A DNA stretch of 64,000 nt from Comamonadaceae bacterium 2PF (GCA_005502875.1 SCMV01000007.1:40105-104104); one strand, 5' to 3'; shown: positions 47,455 through 59,063, numbered from the stretch's first letter. Notes: generated by a model from the letters alone, not told the origin. Numbers and translations: made by a program.

Positions 47455-48881
47455 ACATGCCCATGAGCGCCCGCACCGACGTGGCGATGGACCGCTGGAA
47501 CCGCTTCCTCGATGACCTGGACGCCTGCGCCAGCACCCGCATGCCCTTGGAAAACCAGGGCAAGCTGGTGCGCCTGTCGGGCCTGGTGCTCGAGGCCACG
47601 GGCCTGCGCCTGCCTGTGGGCGCCGTCTGCGAGATCCACTCCGAAACCCGCCTGGAATCGACCCCGGTGCTGGCCGAGGTGGTGGGCTTCACCGGTGACC
47701 GCGCCTACCTGATGCCGACCGCCGAGGTGCACGGCCTGGCCAGCGGCGCACGCGTCATCCCTTGCCCGATCCCGATGAACACCCCGTTGCTGGGGCGCCC
47801 CAACCACCCCTGGCGCCGCAGCGAAGACCGCACCCGGCACCTGCCTGTGGGCGCCGGCCTGCTGGGCCGCGTGGTCGATGCCCAGGGCGTGCCGCTGGAC
47901 CGCAAGGGCCCGCTGCAGCACATCCGTAGCGAGCCGCTGGCGCGTCGCGCCATCAACGCCATGGAGCGCGACCCGGTGCGCCTGCCCCTTGACACCGGCG
48001 TGCGCGCCATCAACTCGATGCTGACCGTCGGCCGTGGTCAGCGCATCGGCCTGTTCGCCGGCTCGGGCGTCGGCAAATCGGTGCTGCTGGGCATGATGGC
48101 TCGCTACACGCAGGCCGATGTCATCGTCGTGGGCCTGATCGGCGAACGGGGCCGCGAAGTCAAGGAATTCATCGAGGACATCCTGGGCGAAGAGGGCCTG
48201 GCCCGCTCGGTGGTGGTGGCCGCCCCCGCCGACGCGCCGCCGCTGACCCGCATGCAGGGCGCCGCCTACGCCACGGCCGTGGCCGAGCACTTCCGCGACC
48301 AGGGCCTGCACGTGCTGCTGCTGATGGACTCTCTGACCCGCTACGCCATGGCACAGCGTGAAATCGCGCTGGCCATTGGCGAGCCGCCAGCCACCAAGGG
48401 CTACCCGCCTTCGTGCTTTGCCAAGCTGCCACAGCTGGTCGAGCGCAGTGGCAATGGCCTCAATGGCCACGGCTCCATCACCGCGTTCTACACCGTGCTG
48501 TCCGAGGGCGACGACCAGCAGGACCCGATCGCCGACGCGGCCCGCGCCATCCTGGACGGCCACATCGTGCTCTCGCGCGAGCTGGCCGAATCCGGCCATT
48601 TCCCTGCAATAGACATCGAACGCAGTGCTTCTCGGGTGATGCACAACGTCGCCGATGGGCAACATATCGAGGACGCGCGACGCTTTCGCCAGCTGTGGTC
48701 CAAGTACAGCAAGGCGAGGGACCTGATCCAGCTCGGTGCCTACGTGCCCGGCGGCGACATGGACCTGGACCAGGCGGTGCGCGTGCACCCGCACATGGTG
48801 CGCCTGTTGCAGCAGGACATGCACGACCCGGCCTGGCTGGGCGATGCCGTCGGCGAGCTGCACCGCATCGTGTCGGCCTGA
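47451..48881 (+). CDS. fliI: Flagellum-specific ATPase FliI
   Basis: FliI, 476 residues, the F1-beta-like hexameric ATPase of flagellar protein export. The Walker A motif GSGVGKS is at 204-210 (lysine 209), [12 protein letters not shown] carries the catalytic Glu, and the Walker B region [19 protein letters not shown] follows. The C-terminal helices [19 protein letters not shown] are as expected. Starts in a 4-bp overlap with the fliH stop. Confidence 0.97.
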   Translation: MNMPMSARTDVAMDRWNRFLDDLDACASTRMPLENQGKLVRLSGLVLEATGLRLPVGAVCEIHSETRLESTPVLAEVVGFTGDRAYLMPTAEVHGLASGARVIPCPIPMNTPLLGRPNHPWRRSEDRTRHLPVGAGLLGRVVDAQGVPLDRKGPLQHIRSEPLARRAINAMERDPVRLPLDTGVRAINSMLTVGRGQRIGLFAGSGVGKSVLLGMMARYTQADVIVVGLIGERGREVKEFIEDILGEEGLARSVVVAAPADAPPLTRMQGAAYATAVAEHFRDQGLHVLLLMDSLTRYAMAQREIALAIGEPPATKGYPPSCFAKLPQLVERSGNGLNGHGSITAFYTVLSEGDDQQDPIADAARAILDGHIVLSRELAESGHFPAIDIERSASRVMHNVADGQHIEDARRFRQLWSKYSKARDLIQLGAYVPGGDMDLDQAVRVHPHMVRLLQQDMHDPAWLGDAVGELHRIVSA

Positions 48882-48905
48882 TGGTTGTTGAATCGGAGTT
48901 GACCC

Positions 48906-49388
48906 ATGAGTGGCATTCAGTCCCTGCTGTTGGTGCTGGAGGCGGCGCAAAAAGAGCGCGATGCGGCCCTGTCGGCCCACGAGGCGGCCCGCAAGGCCCA
49001 TGAGTCGGCCCGTCAGCAGGCACAGTCGCTCAACGACTGGCGGCAGGACTACCAAAGGCGCTGGCAAACACAGTTTCAGCAATCGGGCGGCGTCGAGATC
49101 GTGCGCTGCTACCAGGATTTCATGGCCCGGCTGGGCGACGCCGTGTCCGAGCAGGACCGCCGCGTTGGCAACGCCGAGCAGCAGGTGGCCCGCGCGCGGG
49201 CCTTGCTCATCGAGCGGGAGCGCCGGGTGGCGGCGGTCTCGCAACTGATCGATCGTCGCCAGGCAGAGGCCATGCACAAGCAGGCTCGCCAGGACCAGAA
49301 AGCCACCGATGAAATGGCCGCACGCAGCGTGCGCCTGCAGCAAAGCCTCGGCGCTTCGGCCACTGGCCTGGCGACCGGCGCCATCTGA
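48906..49388 (+). CDS. fliJ: Flagellar export protein FliJ
   Basis: FliJ, 160 residues, the coiled-coil stalk-like protein at the centre of the FliI ring. It is almost entirely helical with few prolines; AAQKERDAALSAHEAARKAHESARQQAQSL and RRVGNAEQQVARARALLIERERRVAAVSQLIDRRQAEA show heptad-like Ala/Leu spacing. Assignment depends on this and on the position between fliI and fliK. The length is close to the family's ~147. Confidence 0.92.
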   Translation: MSGIQSLLLVLEAAQKERDAALSAHEAARKAHESARQQAQSLNDWRQDYQRRWQTQFQQSGGVEIVRCYQDFMARLGDAVSEQDRRVGNAEQQVARARALLIERERRVAAVSQLIDRRQAEAMHKQARQDQKATDEMAARSVRLQQSLGASATGLATGAI

Positions 49389-49401
49389 AGGGGTGAATCA
49401 C

Positions 49402-50841
49402 ATGGGCAACGCGATCAACAACACCGGCAACCAGGCCAGCAACGCCAGCCAGCTCTCGGACATGCTTTCGCGCATGGCCTCGGGCAAGCAGGGCGATGAA
49501 TCGGGCTCCGAGAGCTTCGCGCGCTGGATGAGTCAGCACCAGGGCGCCCAGCCGGGCAACCTGGCGGCCGCCCAGGCCACCCGGCCCACCACGCTGGCCA
49601 CGCCGGTGCGACCACCCGTTGCCAATGCCCTGCCCAACATGGCTGGCGCACGCCTGCAGGGTGCCCGCGCCAGCACACCCGCGGCGGCCCACGAGCCCGA
49701 GCGAGCTGTGTCAAACCAGGGTGCGCGGCAGGAAGCGCGCTCGGCCAAAGCTCGCACCGAGCAGGCGCCCAAGCCCGCCGCCCGTCAGCCTGCTTCGAAC
49801 CAAGCCAAACCCACCGACGAGGCCCAGGACGCCGGGCGCAGCGACGCCACGGGCCGGACCGAGCTGATCGATGACAAGGCGCAAGACGCCACCCGCTTCA
49901 CCACCGCCATGGGCGAGGGCGTTGCCGAGGTGCGCGAACTCACGCCGCCCACCGACGTGCAGGCCAACGACTCGGCCAGCATGATGGCCTGGCTGGTCAG
50001 CCTGACCCAACCCAGCGCGCCGGCCCTGCCTGCCGAAGGATCGGTCGATGGCGATGCCTCGGGCGAGGGGACCTTGCTGGAAGCCGAGTCGGGCCTGACC
50101 CTGTTGGGACAGGATGCCGACAAGGGCGACAAGGGCCGTGGCCGAGGCCTGGCACAGGGGTGGAGCGTGGGGCAGCGCGAGTTGGGCCTGGACGCCCGTG
50201 CGACGGCGTCGTCTTCGGCGGCAGCCTTGCAGGTCGACGCCTTGCTGGGGCGTGGCGCCGCATCGGCCGAGCAAGCCGACGACCCACTGGCGTTGTTGGT
50301 ACCGATCGATGGCGGTCGGGCCTCGTTTGGCCAGACCCTTTCGCAGGTGGCTGCGCCGCGCCACGAGCAGGCCTCGATCCCCGTGCCATTGAACGCCCCC
50401 GACTTCGCTCAGAAACTGGCTGACCAGGTCAGCCTGTGGGTGGGGCAGGTCAAGCAAGATGGCCCCATGACGGCCGAGCTGCACCTGAACCCGGCGGAGA
50501 TGGGGCCCATCAACGTGAAGATTTCACTCGATGGCACGGCCGCGCAGGTTGATTTCGCCGCCGCAGCCCTGGAAACCCGACAGGCCATCGAAGCCAGCCT
50601 GTCGATGCTCTCCAGCGCCTTGAGCGATGCGGGGCTGAGCCTGACTGGCGGTGGCGTGTCGTCTCAGACGCCTCAGCAGACCCTGGCGCAAGGTGGCAAC
50701 GCAGGCCAGGATGGACGCGGTGGTCGTGGCCCGAACGATCGCAACCGGGGCGAGGCAGCCGATGCGGACGACGCCGCCGGCCTGCGCCAGGTCAGCGCCC
50801 CGAAGGCGAGCCGCCTGGGCGGCCTGGACCTCTACGCTTGA
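49402..50841 (+). CDS. fliK: Flagellar hook-length control protein FliK
   Basis: FliK, 479 residues, the secreted ruler that sets hook length and triggers the export switch. The N-terminal ~340 residues are Ala/Pro/Gln-rich, low complexity and poorly conserved. The C-terminal flagellar-hook domain (PF02120, about 345-430) contains LADQVSLWVGQVKQDGPMTAELHLNPAEMGPINVKISLDG and a helical DFAAAALETRQAIEASLSML block. Start at the ATG after GGGGTGAATCAC; an upstream in-frame start lies inside fliJ. A terminator follows. Confidence 0.93.
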   Translation: MGNAINNTGNQASNASQLSDMLSRMASGKQGDESGSESFARWMSQHQGAQPGNLAAAQATRPTTLATPVRPPVANALPNMAGARLQGARASTPAAAHEPERAVSNQGARQEARSAKARTEQAPKPAARQPASNQAKPTDEAQDAGRSDATGRTELIDDKAQDATRFTTAMGEGVAEVRELTPPTDVQANDSASMMAWLVSLTQPSAPALPAEGSVDGDASGEGTLLEAESGLTLLGQDADKGDKGRGRGLAQGWSVGQRELGLDARATASSSAAALQVDALLGRGAASAEQADDPLALLVPIDGGRASFGQTLSQVAAPRHEQASIPVPLNAPDFAQKLADQVSLWVGQVKQDGPMTAELHLNPAEMGPINVKISLDGTAAQVDFAAAALETRQAIEASLSMLSSALSDAGLSLTGGGVSSQTPQQTLAQGGNAGQDGRGGRGPNDRNRGEAADADDAAGLRQVSAPKASRLGGLDLYA

Positions 50842-50879
50842 GGCTGCCCGTCAGGCGTTTCTCATCGTGAGCGTGACAG

Positions 50880-50902
50880 ACCGGCGGAAATCGCCGGTTT
50901 TT
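50880..50902 (+). terminator. Terminator after fliK
   Basis: ACCGGCG / CGCCGGT, a 7-bp stem with a GAAAT loop, followed by TTTT, 39 bp after the fliK stop. It splits the flagellar run into a fliF-K unit and a fliL-R unit. Confidence 0.82.
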
Positions 50903-51005
50903 CACATCTCTTATCGCCTCTTCGGTTTCTGGCTGGCTTCGAATAATCCACCCATGCCCCCGAGCTTTTCATGACCCGGGGGCATGAACCGCAGGAGATT
51001 CGAGC

Positions 51006-51641
51006 ATGTCAGCACCCGCCGCCGCCCCGGCCGAAGGCGAAGCCCCCCCCAAGAGCAAGAAAAAGCTCATCATCATCATCGTTGCGGCGCTGCTGGTGCT
51101 GGTGCTCGGTGGTGGCGCGGCGGCCTTCATGATGATGAAGAGCAAGGCCGACGCCGAGGCCGCCGCCGAAGAGGGCGACGACGCCGAGCACGCCGAGCCG
51201 GCCAAAAAGGCCAAAAAGCCCGAGCCCAAGAAGGACGAGCACGCCGGCCCACCCACCTTCGTGCCGCTGGATCCGTTCGTGGTCAACCTGGCCGACAAGG
51301 ACGTCGAGCGCTACGCGCAGGTGGGCATCAACCTGCAGGTCGACGACCCCAAGATCGGCGAGCAGATGAAGGCCTACATGCCCGCCATCCGCAACGCCGT
51401 GCTGCTGATCCTGTCGCACAAGAGCGCAGACGACATCCTGTCCACCGAAGGCAAGCAAAAGCTCGCCGAGGAGATCCGCCGCGAGGCCGCCCGCGCCATG
51501 GGCTACGAGATCGAGGAGCCGGAAGCAGAAGAGCCTGAGGAAGAAGAGGCGCCCAAGAAAAAGAAGAAGAAAAAGAAGAAGGTCGAGGAGTCATACAACC
51601 CGATCGTTCACGTGCACTACTCGAACTTCATCATCCAGTGA
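51006..51641 (+). CDS. fliL: Flagellar basal body-associated protein FliL
   Basis: FliL, 211 residues, a single-pass inner-membrane protein that associates with stators. The N-terminal tail is charged, with a KSKKK stretch before the membrane helix (about 20-40). The periplasmic domain TFVPLDPFVVNLADKDVERYAQVGINLQV is typical. The chain is longer than E. coli FliL (154) because of two charged low-complexity inserts, one after the helix (about 45-78, Glu/Ala/Lys) and one near the C-terminus (about 165-193), which contains nine consecutive lysines. First gene after the fliK terminator; AATAAT at 50942-50947 may be a -10. Confidence 0.93.
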   Translation: MSAPAAAPAEGEAPPKSKKKLIIIIVAALLVLVLGGGAAAFMMMKSKADAEAAAEEGDDAEHAEPAKKAKKPEPKKDEHAGPPTFVPLDPFVVNLADKDVERYAQVGINLQVDDPKIGEQMKAYMPAIRNAVLLILSHKSADDILSTEGKQKLAEEIRREAARAMGYEIEEPEAEEPEEEEAPKKKKKKKKKVEESYNPIVHVHYSNFIIQ

Positions 51642-51683
51642 TGTCCGAGCCCTGCCGCCCGCTCCAGGTCTGAGAAGTCCACC

Positions 51684-52685
51684 ATGAACCAGCAGATCCT
51701 CTCGCAAGACGAAGTCGATGCACTGCTCCAGGGCATCACTGGCGAAAGCCAGAAGCTCGAGCAGGACGACGCGCCCAAGGAAGGCATCCGCGACTACAAC
51801 CTGGCGCAGCAAGAGCGCATCGTGCGTGGGCGCATGCCCACCATGGAGATCATCAACGAGCGCTTCGCCCGCAACATCCGCGTCGGCTTGTTCAACTTCA
51901 TTCGCAAGTCGCCCGAGGTCTCGGTCGGCGGCATCAAGGTCCAGAAGTACAGCGCCTTCCTGCGCGAGATCGTGGTGCCCACGAACTTCAACATCATGGC
52001 CGTTCGCCCGCTGCGTGGCTCGGGCCTGATCGTCTGCGACCCGACCCTGGTCTTCGCGGTCATCGACTCGCTGTTCGGCGGTGTGGGCAAGTTCCACACC
52101 CGCATCGAAGGTCGTGACTTCTCGGCCACCGAGCAGCGCATCATCCGCCGCCTGGTCGAGGTGGTGTGCGAAGAGTACAAGCGCTCCTGGCAAGGCATCT
52201 ACCCGGTCGAGCTGGACTACCAGCGCTCGGAGATGCAGCCGCAGTTCGCCAACGTGGCCACGCCCAGCGAGATCGTGGTGTGCTGCTCCTTCACGCTGGA
52301 GATCGGCGACACCAGCGGCACCATCCACTTCTGCATCCCCTACGCCACGCTCGAGCCCATCCGCGACATCCTGTTTAGCTCCATCCAGGGCGACTCGGCC
52401 GAGCCCGACCGCCGTTGGGTCAAGTTGCTGACGCAGCAGATCCAGTCTGCCGAGGTCGAGCTGGTGGCCGAGCTGGGGCACGCACCGGCCACCGTCGAGC
52501 AGCTGCTGGCTTTCAAGCCGGGCGACTTCATCGAGCTGGACCTGGAAAAGATCATCCAGGCCAAGGTCGATGGCGTGCCCGTCTTCGAGGCCTATTACGG
52601 CACCTCCGACAACAAATACGCGCTTCGCGTCGAGAAGCTTTTGACCACCGGCAGCACCGGCTGGCTTGGAGACCAACATGTCTGA
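51684..52685 (+). CDS. fliM: Flagellar motor switch protein FliM
   Basis: FliM, 333 residues, the C-ring protein that receives CheY-P. The N-terminal CheY-binding peptide ILSQDEVDALLQGI is intact. The central CheC-like domain has ERIVRGRMPTMEIINERFARNIRVGLFNFIRKSPEV and SGLIVCDPTLVFAVIDSLFGGVGKF. The C-terminal SpoA domain that pairs with FliN ends VPVFEAYYGTSDNKYALRVEKLL. Overlaps fliN by 8 bp. Confidence 0.97.
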   Translation: MNQQILSQDEVDALLQGITGESQKLEQDDAPKEGIRDYNLAQQERIVRGRMPTMEIINERFARNIRVGLFNFIRKSPEVSVGGIKVQKYSAFLREIVVPTNFNIMAVRPLRGSGLIVCDPTLVFAVIDSLFGGVGKFHTRIEGRDFSATEQRIIRRLVEVVCEEYKRSWQGIYPVELDYQRSEMQPQFANVATPSEIVVCCSFTLEIGDTSGTIHFCIPYATLEPIRDILFSSIQGDSAEPDRRWVKLLTQQIQSAEVELVAELGHAPATVEQLLAFKPGDFIELDLEKIIQAKVDGVPVFEAYYGTSDNKYALRVEKLLTTGSTGWLGDQHV

Positions 52686-53193
52686 ATCCGCAGCAGAGTT
52701 CCCGCCCGAAGGCGGCCAGGCCGGTGGCGCCGAACAGGACGCCATGGCAGCGGAATGGGAAGCCGCGCTGGCTCAGCAAACCAGCTCTGGTGGGGCATCC
52801 GCCGACGCCATGTTCGACGGCGCCTCGGCCGGCACGGCCAGCGAGGTGGCCAACCCGGCTGCGCAGATGACGCCTGCGGCGTTCGCCAACTTCGGCTCTT
52901 CGGGCTCTTCGGTGGCGGGTGCGGGCAACGACATCAACATGATCCTGGACATCCCCGTGCAACTGACGGTGGAGCTGGGCCGCACGCGCATCCCCATCAA
53001 GAACATCCTGCAACTGGCGCAGGGCTCGGTGGTGGAGCTGGACGCGATGGCCGGCGAGCCGATGGACGTGCTGGTCAACGGCTTCCTGATCGCCCAGGGC
53101 GAGGTGGTGGTGGTCAACGACAAGTTCGGCATCCGCCTGACCGACATCGTCACGCCGTCCGAACGCATGCGGCGCCTCAGCCGCGGCGGCTGA
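52678..53193 (+). CDS. fliN: Flagellar motor switch protein FliN
   Basis: FliN, 171 residues, the lower C-ring component. The first ~85 residues are variable and Ala/Gly/Ser-rich. The conserved SpoA domain (about 88-165) reads MILDIPVQLTVELGRTRIPIKNILQLAQGSVVELD and GEPMDVLVNGFLIAQGEVVVVNDKFGIRLTDI. Start is the ATG at the fliM end, 6 bp after a GGAG motif; a TTG 12 bp upstream is possible. Confidence 0.96.
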   Translation: MSESAAEFPPEGGQAGGAEQDAMAAEWEAALAQQTSSGGASADAMFDGASAGTASEVANPAAQMTPAAFANFGSSGSSVAGAGNDINMILDIPVQLTVELGRTRIPIKNILQLAQGSVVELDAMAGEPMDVLVNGFLIAQGEVVVVNDKFGIRLTDIVTPSERMRRLSRGG

Positions 53194-53208
53194 ACAAGGG
53201 GCACCCCG

Positions 53209-53574
53209 ATGGCAGCCAGCGGCGCATCCTTCCTGTGGTTCGTTTTTGTCATCGCCTTGATCCCGGCCAGCTTGTGGCTGCTCAAGCGCTCGGGCCTGGC
53301 CAATGGCCTGGCCAACGGGCTGGCTGGCGCAGGCCCCATCGCCCCCATGAAAACGGTGGGGCAACTCGGCCTGGGGCCGGGGCAGCGGCTGGTCACCGTC
53401 GAGGTGGGGCAGGGCGACGAGCGCACCTGGCTCGTGTTGGGCGTGACCGGGCAGAACATCCAGACCCTGCACACCATGGCGCCGCAGGCCCCGGCTGAAG
53501 CCGCCGCCGGCGCGCCGAGTGTGCACCCAGCCTTCGCCACGCTGCTGCGCCGCACCCGGCAGGGGGAGCAATGA
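53209..53574 (+). CDS. fliO: Flagellar biosynthetic protein FliO
   Basis: FliO, 121 residues, helps assemble the FliP pore of the export gate. One N-terminal membrane helix (about 8-25, [18 protein letters not shown]) precedes a soluble domain with [44 protein letters not shown], the family hallmark. The chain is short but complete. Stop overlaps the fliP ATG (ATGATG). Confidence 0.92.
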   Translation: MAASGASFLWFVFVIALIPASLWLLKRSGLANGLANGLAGAGPIAPMKTVGQLGLGPGQRLVTVEVGQGDERTWLVLGVTGQNIQTLHTMAPQAPAEAAAGAPSVHPAFATLLRRTRQGEQ

Positions 53575-54332
53575 TGCGCCCCATGAACCGCGCCCTGCTG
53601 GCCCTCGCCTTGAGCCTGCTGGCCCCGCTGGCCTGGGCCCAGGCGGCCCCGGGTGGCCAGGCTTCGCTGCCTTTGCTGATCGGGCAGGGCGGTGGCGGCA
53701 CCAACTACTCGGTGCCGATCCAGACCCTGCTCTTCTTCACGGCACTGAGTTTTTTGCCGGCCGTGCTGCTGATGATGACGGGCTTCACCCGCATCGTCAT
53801 CGTGCTGGGCCTGATGCGCCAGGCCTTGGGCACGCAGGCCGCGCCGCCCAACCAGGTCATCGTCGGCTTGTCGCTGTTCCTGACCCTGTTCGTCATGGGC
53901 CCGACCCTGGACAAGGTCTACAAGGAAGCCTACGAGCCATTCGCCGCCAACCAGATCACCTTCGTCGAAGCGCTGGACAAGGGCCAAGCACCCATGCGCG
54001 GCTTCATGCTCAAGCAGACCCGCCAGTCCGACCTGGCGCTGTTCAGCCGCCTGGCCAAGATCGAGCCGGGTCTCAAGCCCGAGCAGGTGCCGTTTCGCGT
54101 GCTGGTGCCGGCCTTCGTGACCAGCGAGCTGAAGTCGGCCTTCCAGATCGGCTTTCTGATCTTCATCCCCTTCCTGGTCATCGACATGATCGTGGCCAGC
54201 GTGCTGATGAGCCTGGGCATGATGATGCTCTCGCCCGTGATGGTGGCCTTGCCGTTCAAGCTGATGCTGTTTGTGCTGGCCGATGGCTGGAACCTGCTGC
54301 TCGGCTCGCTGGCCGCCAGCTTCGCGCAGTGA
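53571..54332 (+). CDS. fliP: Flagellar biosynthetic protein FliP
   Basis: FliP, 253 residues, main component of the FliPQR export pore. It has a cleavable signal peptide ([13 protein letters not shown]) as in other FliP. Four membrane segments carry [41 protein letters not shown] and [49 protein letters not shown]. Two adjacent ATG codons are possible starts. Confidence 0.96.
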   Translation: MMRPMNRALLALALSLLAPLAWAQAAPGGQASLPLLIGQGGGGTNYSVPIQTLLFFTALSFLPAVLLMMTGFTRIVIVLGLMRQALGTQAAPPNQVIVGLSLFLTLFVMGPTLDKVYKEAYEPFAANQITFVEALDKGQAPMRGFMLKQTRQSDLALFSRLAKIEPGLKPEQVPFRVLVPAFVTSELKSAFQIGFLIFIPFLVIDMIVASVLMSLGMMMLSPVMVALPFKLMLFVLADGWNLLLGSLAASFAQ

Positions 54333-54357
54333 CGGCGCGCCTCACCGGAGCCCAAAC

Positions 54358-54627
54358 ATGGATCCCCAACAGGTTCTGACCATCAGCCGCGACGGGCTGC
54401 TCACGCTGATCACCGTGGTCGCGCCACTGATGCTGGTGGTGCTGGCCGTGGGCCTGGTGGTGAGCATCTTCCAGGCGGCCACGCAGATCCACGAGCAGAC
54501 GCTGTCCTTCGTGCCCAAGCTGCTGGCGGCCTTCGCCACGCTGGGCGTGGCCGGCCCCTGGATGCTCAACACCCTGGTCGAGTACATCCAGCAGGTGCTG
54601 CAGTCCATCCCGTCGGTGGTGGGCTGA
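54358..54627 (+). CDS. fliQ: Flagellar biosynthetic protein FliQ
   Basis: FliQ, 89 residues, with two membrane helices forming part of the export pore. It contains VLTISRDGLLTLITVVAPLMLVVLAVGLVVSIFQAATQIHEQTLSFVPKLLAAF, which matches the family throughout. Start ATG lies 26 bp after the fliP stop; an upstream in-frame start lies within fliP. Confidence 0.96.
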   Translation: MDPQQVLTISRDGLLTLITVVAPLMLVVLAVGLVVSIFQAATQIHEQTLSFVPKLLAAFATLGVAGPWMLNTLVEYIQQVLQSIPSVVG

Positions 54628-54649
54628 GCACCCGCTGCACCAGGCGCAC

Positions 54650-55411
54650 ATGGTCTCCTTCACCGAAGCCCAGATCCTGGCCTGGGTCAGCGCCTGGATC
54701 TGGCCCTTCTTTCGCATCCTGGGCCTGTTCACCTCGGCGCCGGTGCTGTCGATGCGCGTGGTGCCGCGCCGTGTGCGCATCGGCCTGGCCGCCCTGGTGG
54801 TCATCGCCGCCGAGCCCAGCCTGCCCCCGCCACCGCCCATCGCGCTGAACTCGCCCGAGGCCCTGATGGTGCTGATCCAGCAGGTGCTGATCGGTCTGAC
54901 CATGGGGTTCGCAGCCCGGGTCGTGTTCGCGGCCATCGAGTTCGCCGGTGAGCTCGTGGGCCTGCAGATGGGCCTGAACTTCGCCTCCTTCTTTGACCCG
55001 CTCAGCGGCGGGCAGATCACCGCCGTCAGCCGCCTCTACGGCACGGTGGCGTCCTGGCTGTTCATCGTCATGAATGGGCACCTGATGCTCACGGCGGCGC
55101 TCATCCAGAGCTTCCAGGCCTTCCCGGTCTCGCCCGAGCCACTGGCCTTTTTGCAGGTCGTGCAGCCCCAGGTGTGGGGTGCCGAGGTGTTCAAGCTGGG
55201 GCTGTGGGTGTCGCTGCCCGTGGTGGCCATGCTGGCGCTGACCAACCTGGTCATGGGCCTGGTGGCGCGCGTGGCGCCCCAGATGAACATCTTCTCGATC
55301 GGTTTCCCGATCACGATCGGTGTGGGCCTGACCGGCCTGTGGCTGACGCTGCCCATGATGCAGGTGCCCTTCACCATGGCGATCGAGCGCATGCTGGCGC
55401 TGTTCATGTGA
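54650..55411 (+). CDS. fliR: Flagellar biosynthetic protein FliR
   Basis: FliR, 253 residues, with about six membrane segments, completing the FliPQR export gate. Landmarks are WIWPFFRILGLFTSAPVLSMRVVPRRVRIGLAAL, FAGELVGLQMGLNFASFFDPLSGGQITAVSRLY and the IFSIGFPITIGVGLTGLWLTLP C-terminal segment. Last gene of the flagellar run. No terminator before parE is obvious. Confidence 0.95.
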   Translation: MVSFTEAQILAWVSAWIWPFFRILGLFTSAPVLSMRVVPRRVRIGLAALVVIAAEPSLPPPPPIALNSPEALMVLIQQVLIGLTMGFAARVVFAAIEFAGELVGLQMGLNFASFFDPLSGGQITAVSRLYGTVASWLFIVMNGHLMLTAALIQSFQAFPVSPEPLAFLQVVQPQVWGAEVFKLGLWVSLPVVAMLALTNLVMGLVARVAPQMNIFSIGFPITIGVGLTGLWLTLPMMQVPFTMAIERMLALFM

Positions 55412-55440
55412 GCTGCGCGGAGGGTGGGGGCGGACTTCCT

Positions 55441-55446
55441 TAGAAT
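55441..55446 (+). promoter_or_regulatory. Possible -10 element for parE
   Basis: TAGAAT in the context CTTAGAATCC sits 8 bp before the parE ATG, so its transcript would be almost leaderless. No matching -35 is clear. Tentative. Confidence 0.35.
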
Positions 55447-55454
55447 CCCTCCCC

Positions 55455-57488
<2,034 letters not shown>

Positions 57489-57521
57489 GGGCCTGCTCGG
57501 GCCCGAGTCAACCGGCTGCGC

Positions 57522-58322
57522 TCAGCGCGCGGAACCTGCCACCTGCGTGTCGATGGCGATCGCGCGTTGGCTGGGCAGCCAGCCGAAGGTGATCACCTGC
57601 GTGATCGGGTGGGTGTACTGGACCGGGGTCCACGCGCCTTGGGTGGGCCCGATCCGGACCTTGTCGTGCTGCACCAGGTGCTTGCCCAGCGGGCACGCCT
57701 GGTCAGGTGCCGTGAACAGGTGGGTGCGGCCCTCGGCCTCGATGCGGCCGACTCGCCAATCCGCCAGGTCGGCTGGCTCGACGGGCTGCAGGGGCTTGAG
57801 CGTGCAGCGGGCCTCGGCGCGTTGATCGCGAAGCGAGCCTGGCAGGCCAGCTGTGGGCGGGTGGCGCTCCATCTCGGCCAGGGCCAGGTTGATGTCGGTG
57901 GGCGATGCCTTGGCCAGCTGGGTGGGCGAGGTCATCGGGTCGCTGGTCTTGGGGCATGCGGCATCCAGTGACCCACCTGCCGGCAGCCAGCTGGTGTCGC
58001 TTCGCTGAACGCGCCATTGGCCTTTTTGACGCTGGAACTGGATCCGCTGCAACTGGAAGCGGCCGCGGTCCAGCACGGGGCGGCCTTGAGCGTCAAGGGT
58101 CAGGGCGCACAGCTGCGCGACGGAATCGGTGGCCCAGGCTCGACGCACGGAGAGCTTCGCGCCCGGTGCCGATGGCGACGAGGTGGCTTGCCTGGCCAGG
58201 CTCACCAGCGTCACCCGCAGCGGCTCCATCGTGGCCAGTTCTCGGGCGTGTGCGCCGGCGCTGCCCGTGCCAAGCAGGCAGCTCAGGAGGGCGGCGGACA
58301 GGGGGTGTTTGAAACGGGCCAT
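57522..58322 (-). CDS. Exported protein of unknown function
   Basis: 266 residues with a cleavable signal peptide (LSAALLSCLLGTGSAGA). I recognise no named family. The first half has an LCALTLDAQGRPVLDRGRFQLQRIQFQRQKGQWRVQRSD strand-rich stretch. The second half, from about residue 170, reads as a small beta-barrel SH3-like domain (CPLGKHLVQHDKVRIGPTQGAWTPVQYTHPITQVITFGWLP). Convergent with parE, 33 bp apart. Confidence 0.75.
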   Translation of the reverse strand: MARFKHPLSAALLSCLLGTGSAGAHARELATMEPLRVTLVSLARQATSSPSAPGAKLSVRRAWATDSVAQLCALTLDAQGRPVLDRGRFQLQRIQFQRQKGQWRVQRSDTSWLPAGGSLDAACPKTSDPMTSPTQLAKASPTDINLALAEMERHPPTAGLPGSLRDQRAEARCTLKPLQPVEPADLADWRVGRIEAEGRTHLFTAPDQACPLGKHLVQHDKVRIGPTQGAWTPVQYTHPITQVITFGWLPSQRAIAIDTQVAGSAR

Positions 58323-58424
58323 GGTGGTTCGGCGCAGCGGTGGGCCGCGCGTGGTTCATGTCCCGTCAAGGTAAGCCTGTTGATCTGGGCCGAAGGGCAG
58401 ACAAAAGGGGTGATGAGGCGGTTT

Positions 58425-59042
58425 TTATCCGGGCAGCCGGGGCAGGCGCACGGCCAGCTCGTGCATGAGGCTGGGATGGGGCACCTGCGTGTAGGGCGGC
58501 TTGGGCCAGGACCACTGCCGCGACGGAAACAGCGCGCGCATCGCGTTGATGTCGCAATGGTATGGGGGGCCCTCGATCAGCCCCTGTTCGACCGCCTCAG
58601 GACGGGGGCGCTGCATGAACATCGCCCACAGGACGCCATCCGGTTGCAGCCATTGGTGCAACTGGGCCGCATAGGTTGTCCAATGGTCAGGGTGGACGGC
58701 GCACAGGCAGGTCTGCTCGTAGATGGCGTCAAAGGGGCGCTGCGGTGTGTGGGTGAGCACATCGGCCTGGACCACCTCGGCGCGCAGGCCCTGCTCCTGC
58801 AGCAGGGCCCGAGCGCGAGCCACGGCGGCCTCGGTGTAGTCCAGACCGATCACCTCGAAGCCACGGCGCGCCAACTCGGCCACCTCCCACCCGCCGCCGC
58901 AGCCCGGCACCGCGATGCGGCACGGCTTGAGCGCACCGCTGTCCAGCCAGGCCAGCAGGCCGGGGCTGGGGCCACCTCGGTCCCAGCGGGTTTCCTGTTT
59001 CTCGAATCGTTCTTGCCAGAAGGCTGGCGTGGGGCCGCTCAT
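58425..59042 (-). CDS. TPMT-family SAM-dependent methyltransferase
   Basis: 205-residue class I methyltransferase related to thiopurine S-methyltransferase (PF05724). The start PAFWQERFEKQETRWDRGGPSPGL is typical, followed by the SAM motif RIAVPGCGGGWEVAELARRGFEVIGLDYTEAA, and YEQTCLCAVHPDHWTTYAAQLHQWL near the core. Bacterial members methylate selenium, tellurium or sulfur compounds; the substrate here is unknown. It follows the lipoprotein gene by 21 bp on the same strand. Confidence 0.88.
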   Translation of the reverse strand: MSGPTPAFWQERFEKQETRWDRGGPSPGLLAWLDSGALKPCRIAVPGCGGGWEVAELARRGFEVIGLDYTEAAVARARALLQEQGLRAEVVQADVLTHTPQRPFDAIYEQTCLCAVHPDHWTTYAAQLHQWLQPDGVLWAMFMQRPRPEAVEQGLIEGPPYHCDINAMRALFPSRQWSWPKPPYTQVPHPSLMHELAVRLPRLPG

Positions 59043-59063
59043 GGTGGTGTCCTGTTGTTCGTT

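Noticed and set aside
47319..49343. A 674-codon minus-strand frame across fliH-fliJ
   Set aside because: Same reasoning: a shadow of strongly conserved genes, with low-complexity His/Gln/Ala-rich translation.
51553..51582. A programmed frameshift site in the A/AG-rich stretch of fliL
   Set aside because: The longest A-runs are five bases (AAAAAG), no heptameric slippery site or downstream structure is evident, and the zero frame gives the correct FliL C-terminus.
57496..57507. The 12-bp palindrome CTCGGGCCCGAG after parE as a terminator
   Set aside because: It has almost no loop and no T-run. It is most likely chance in GC-rich sequence.
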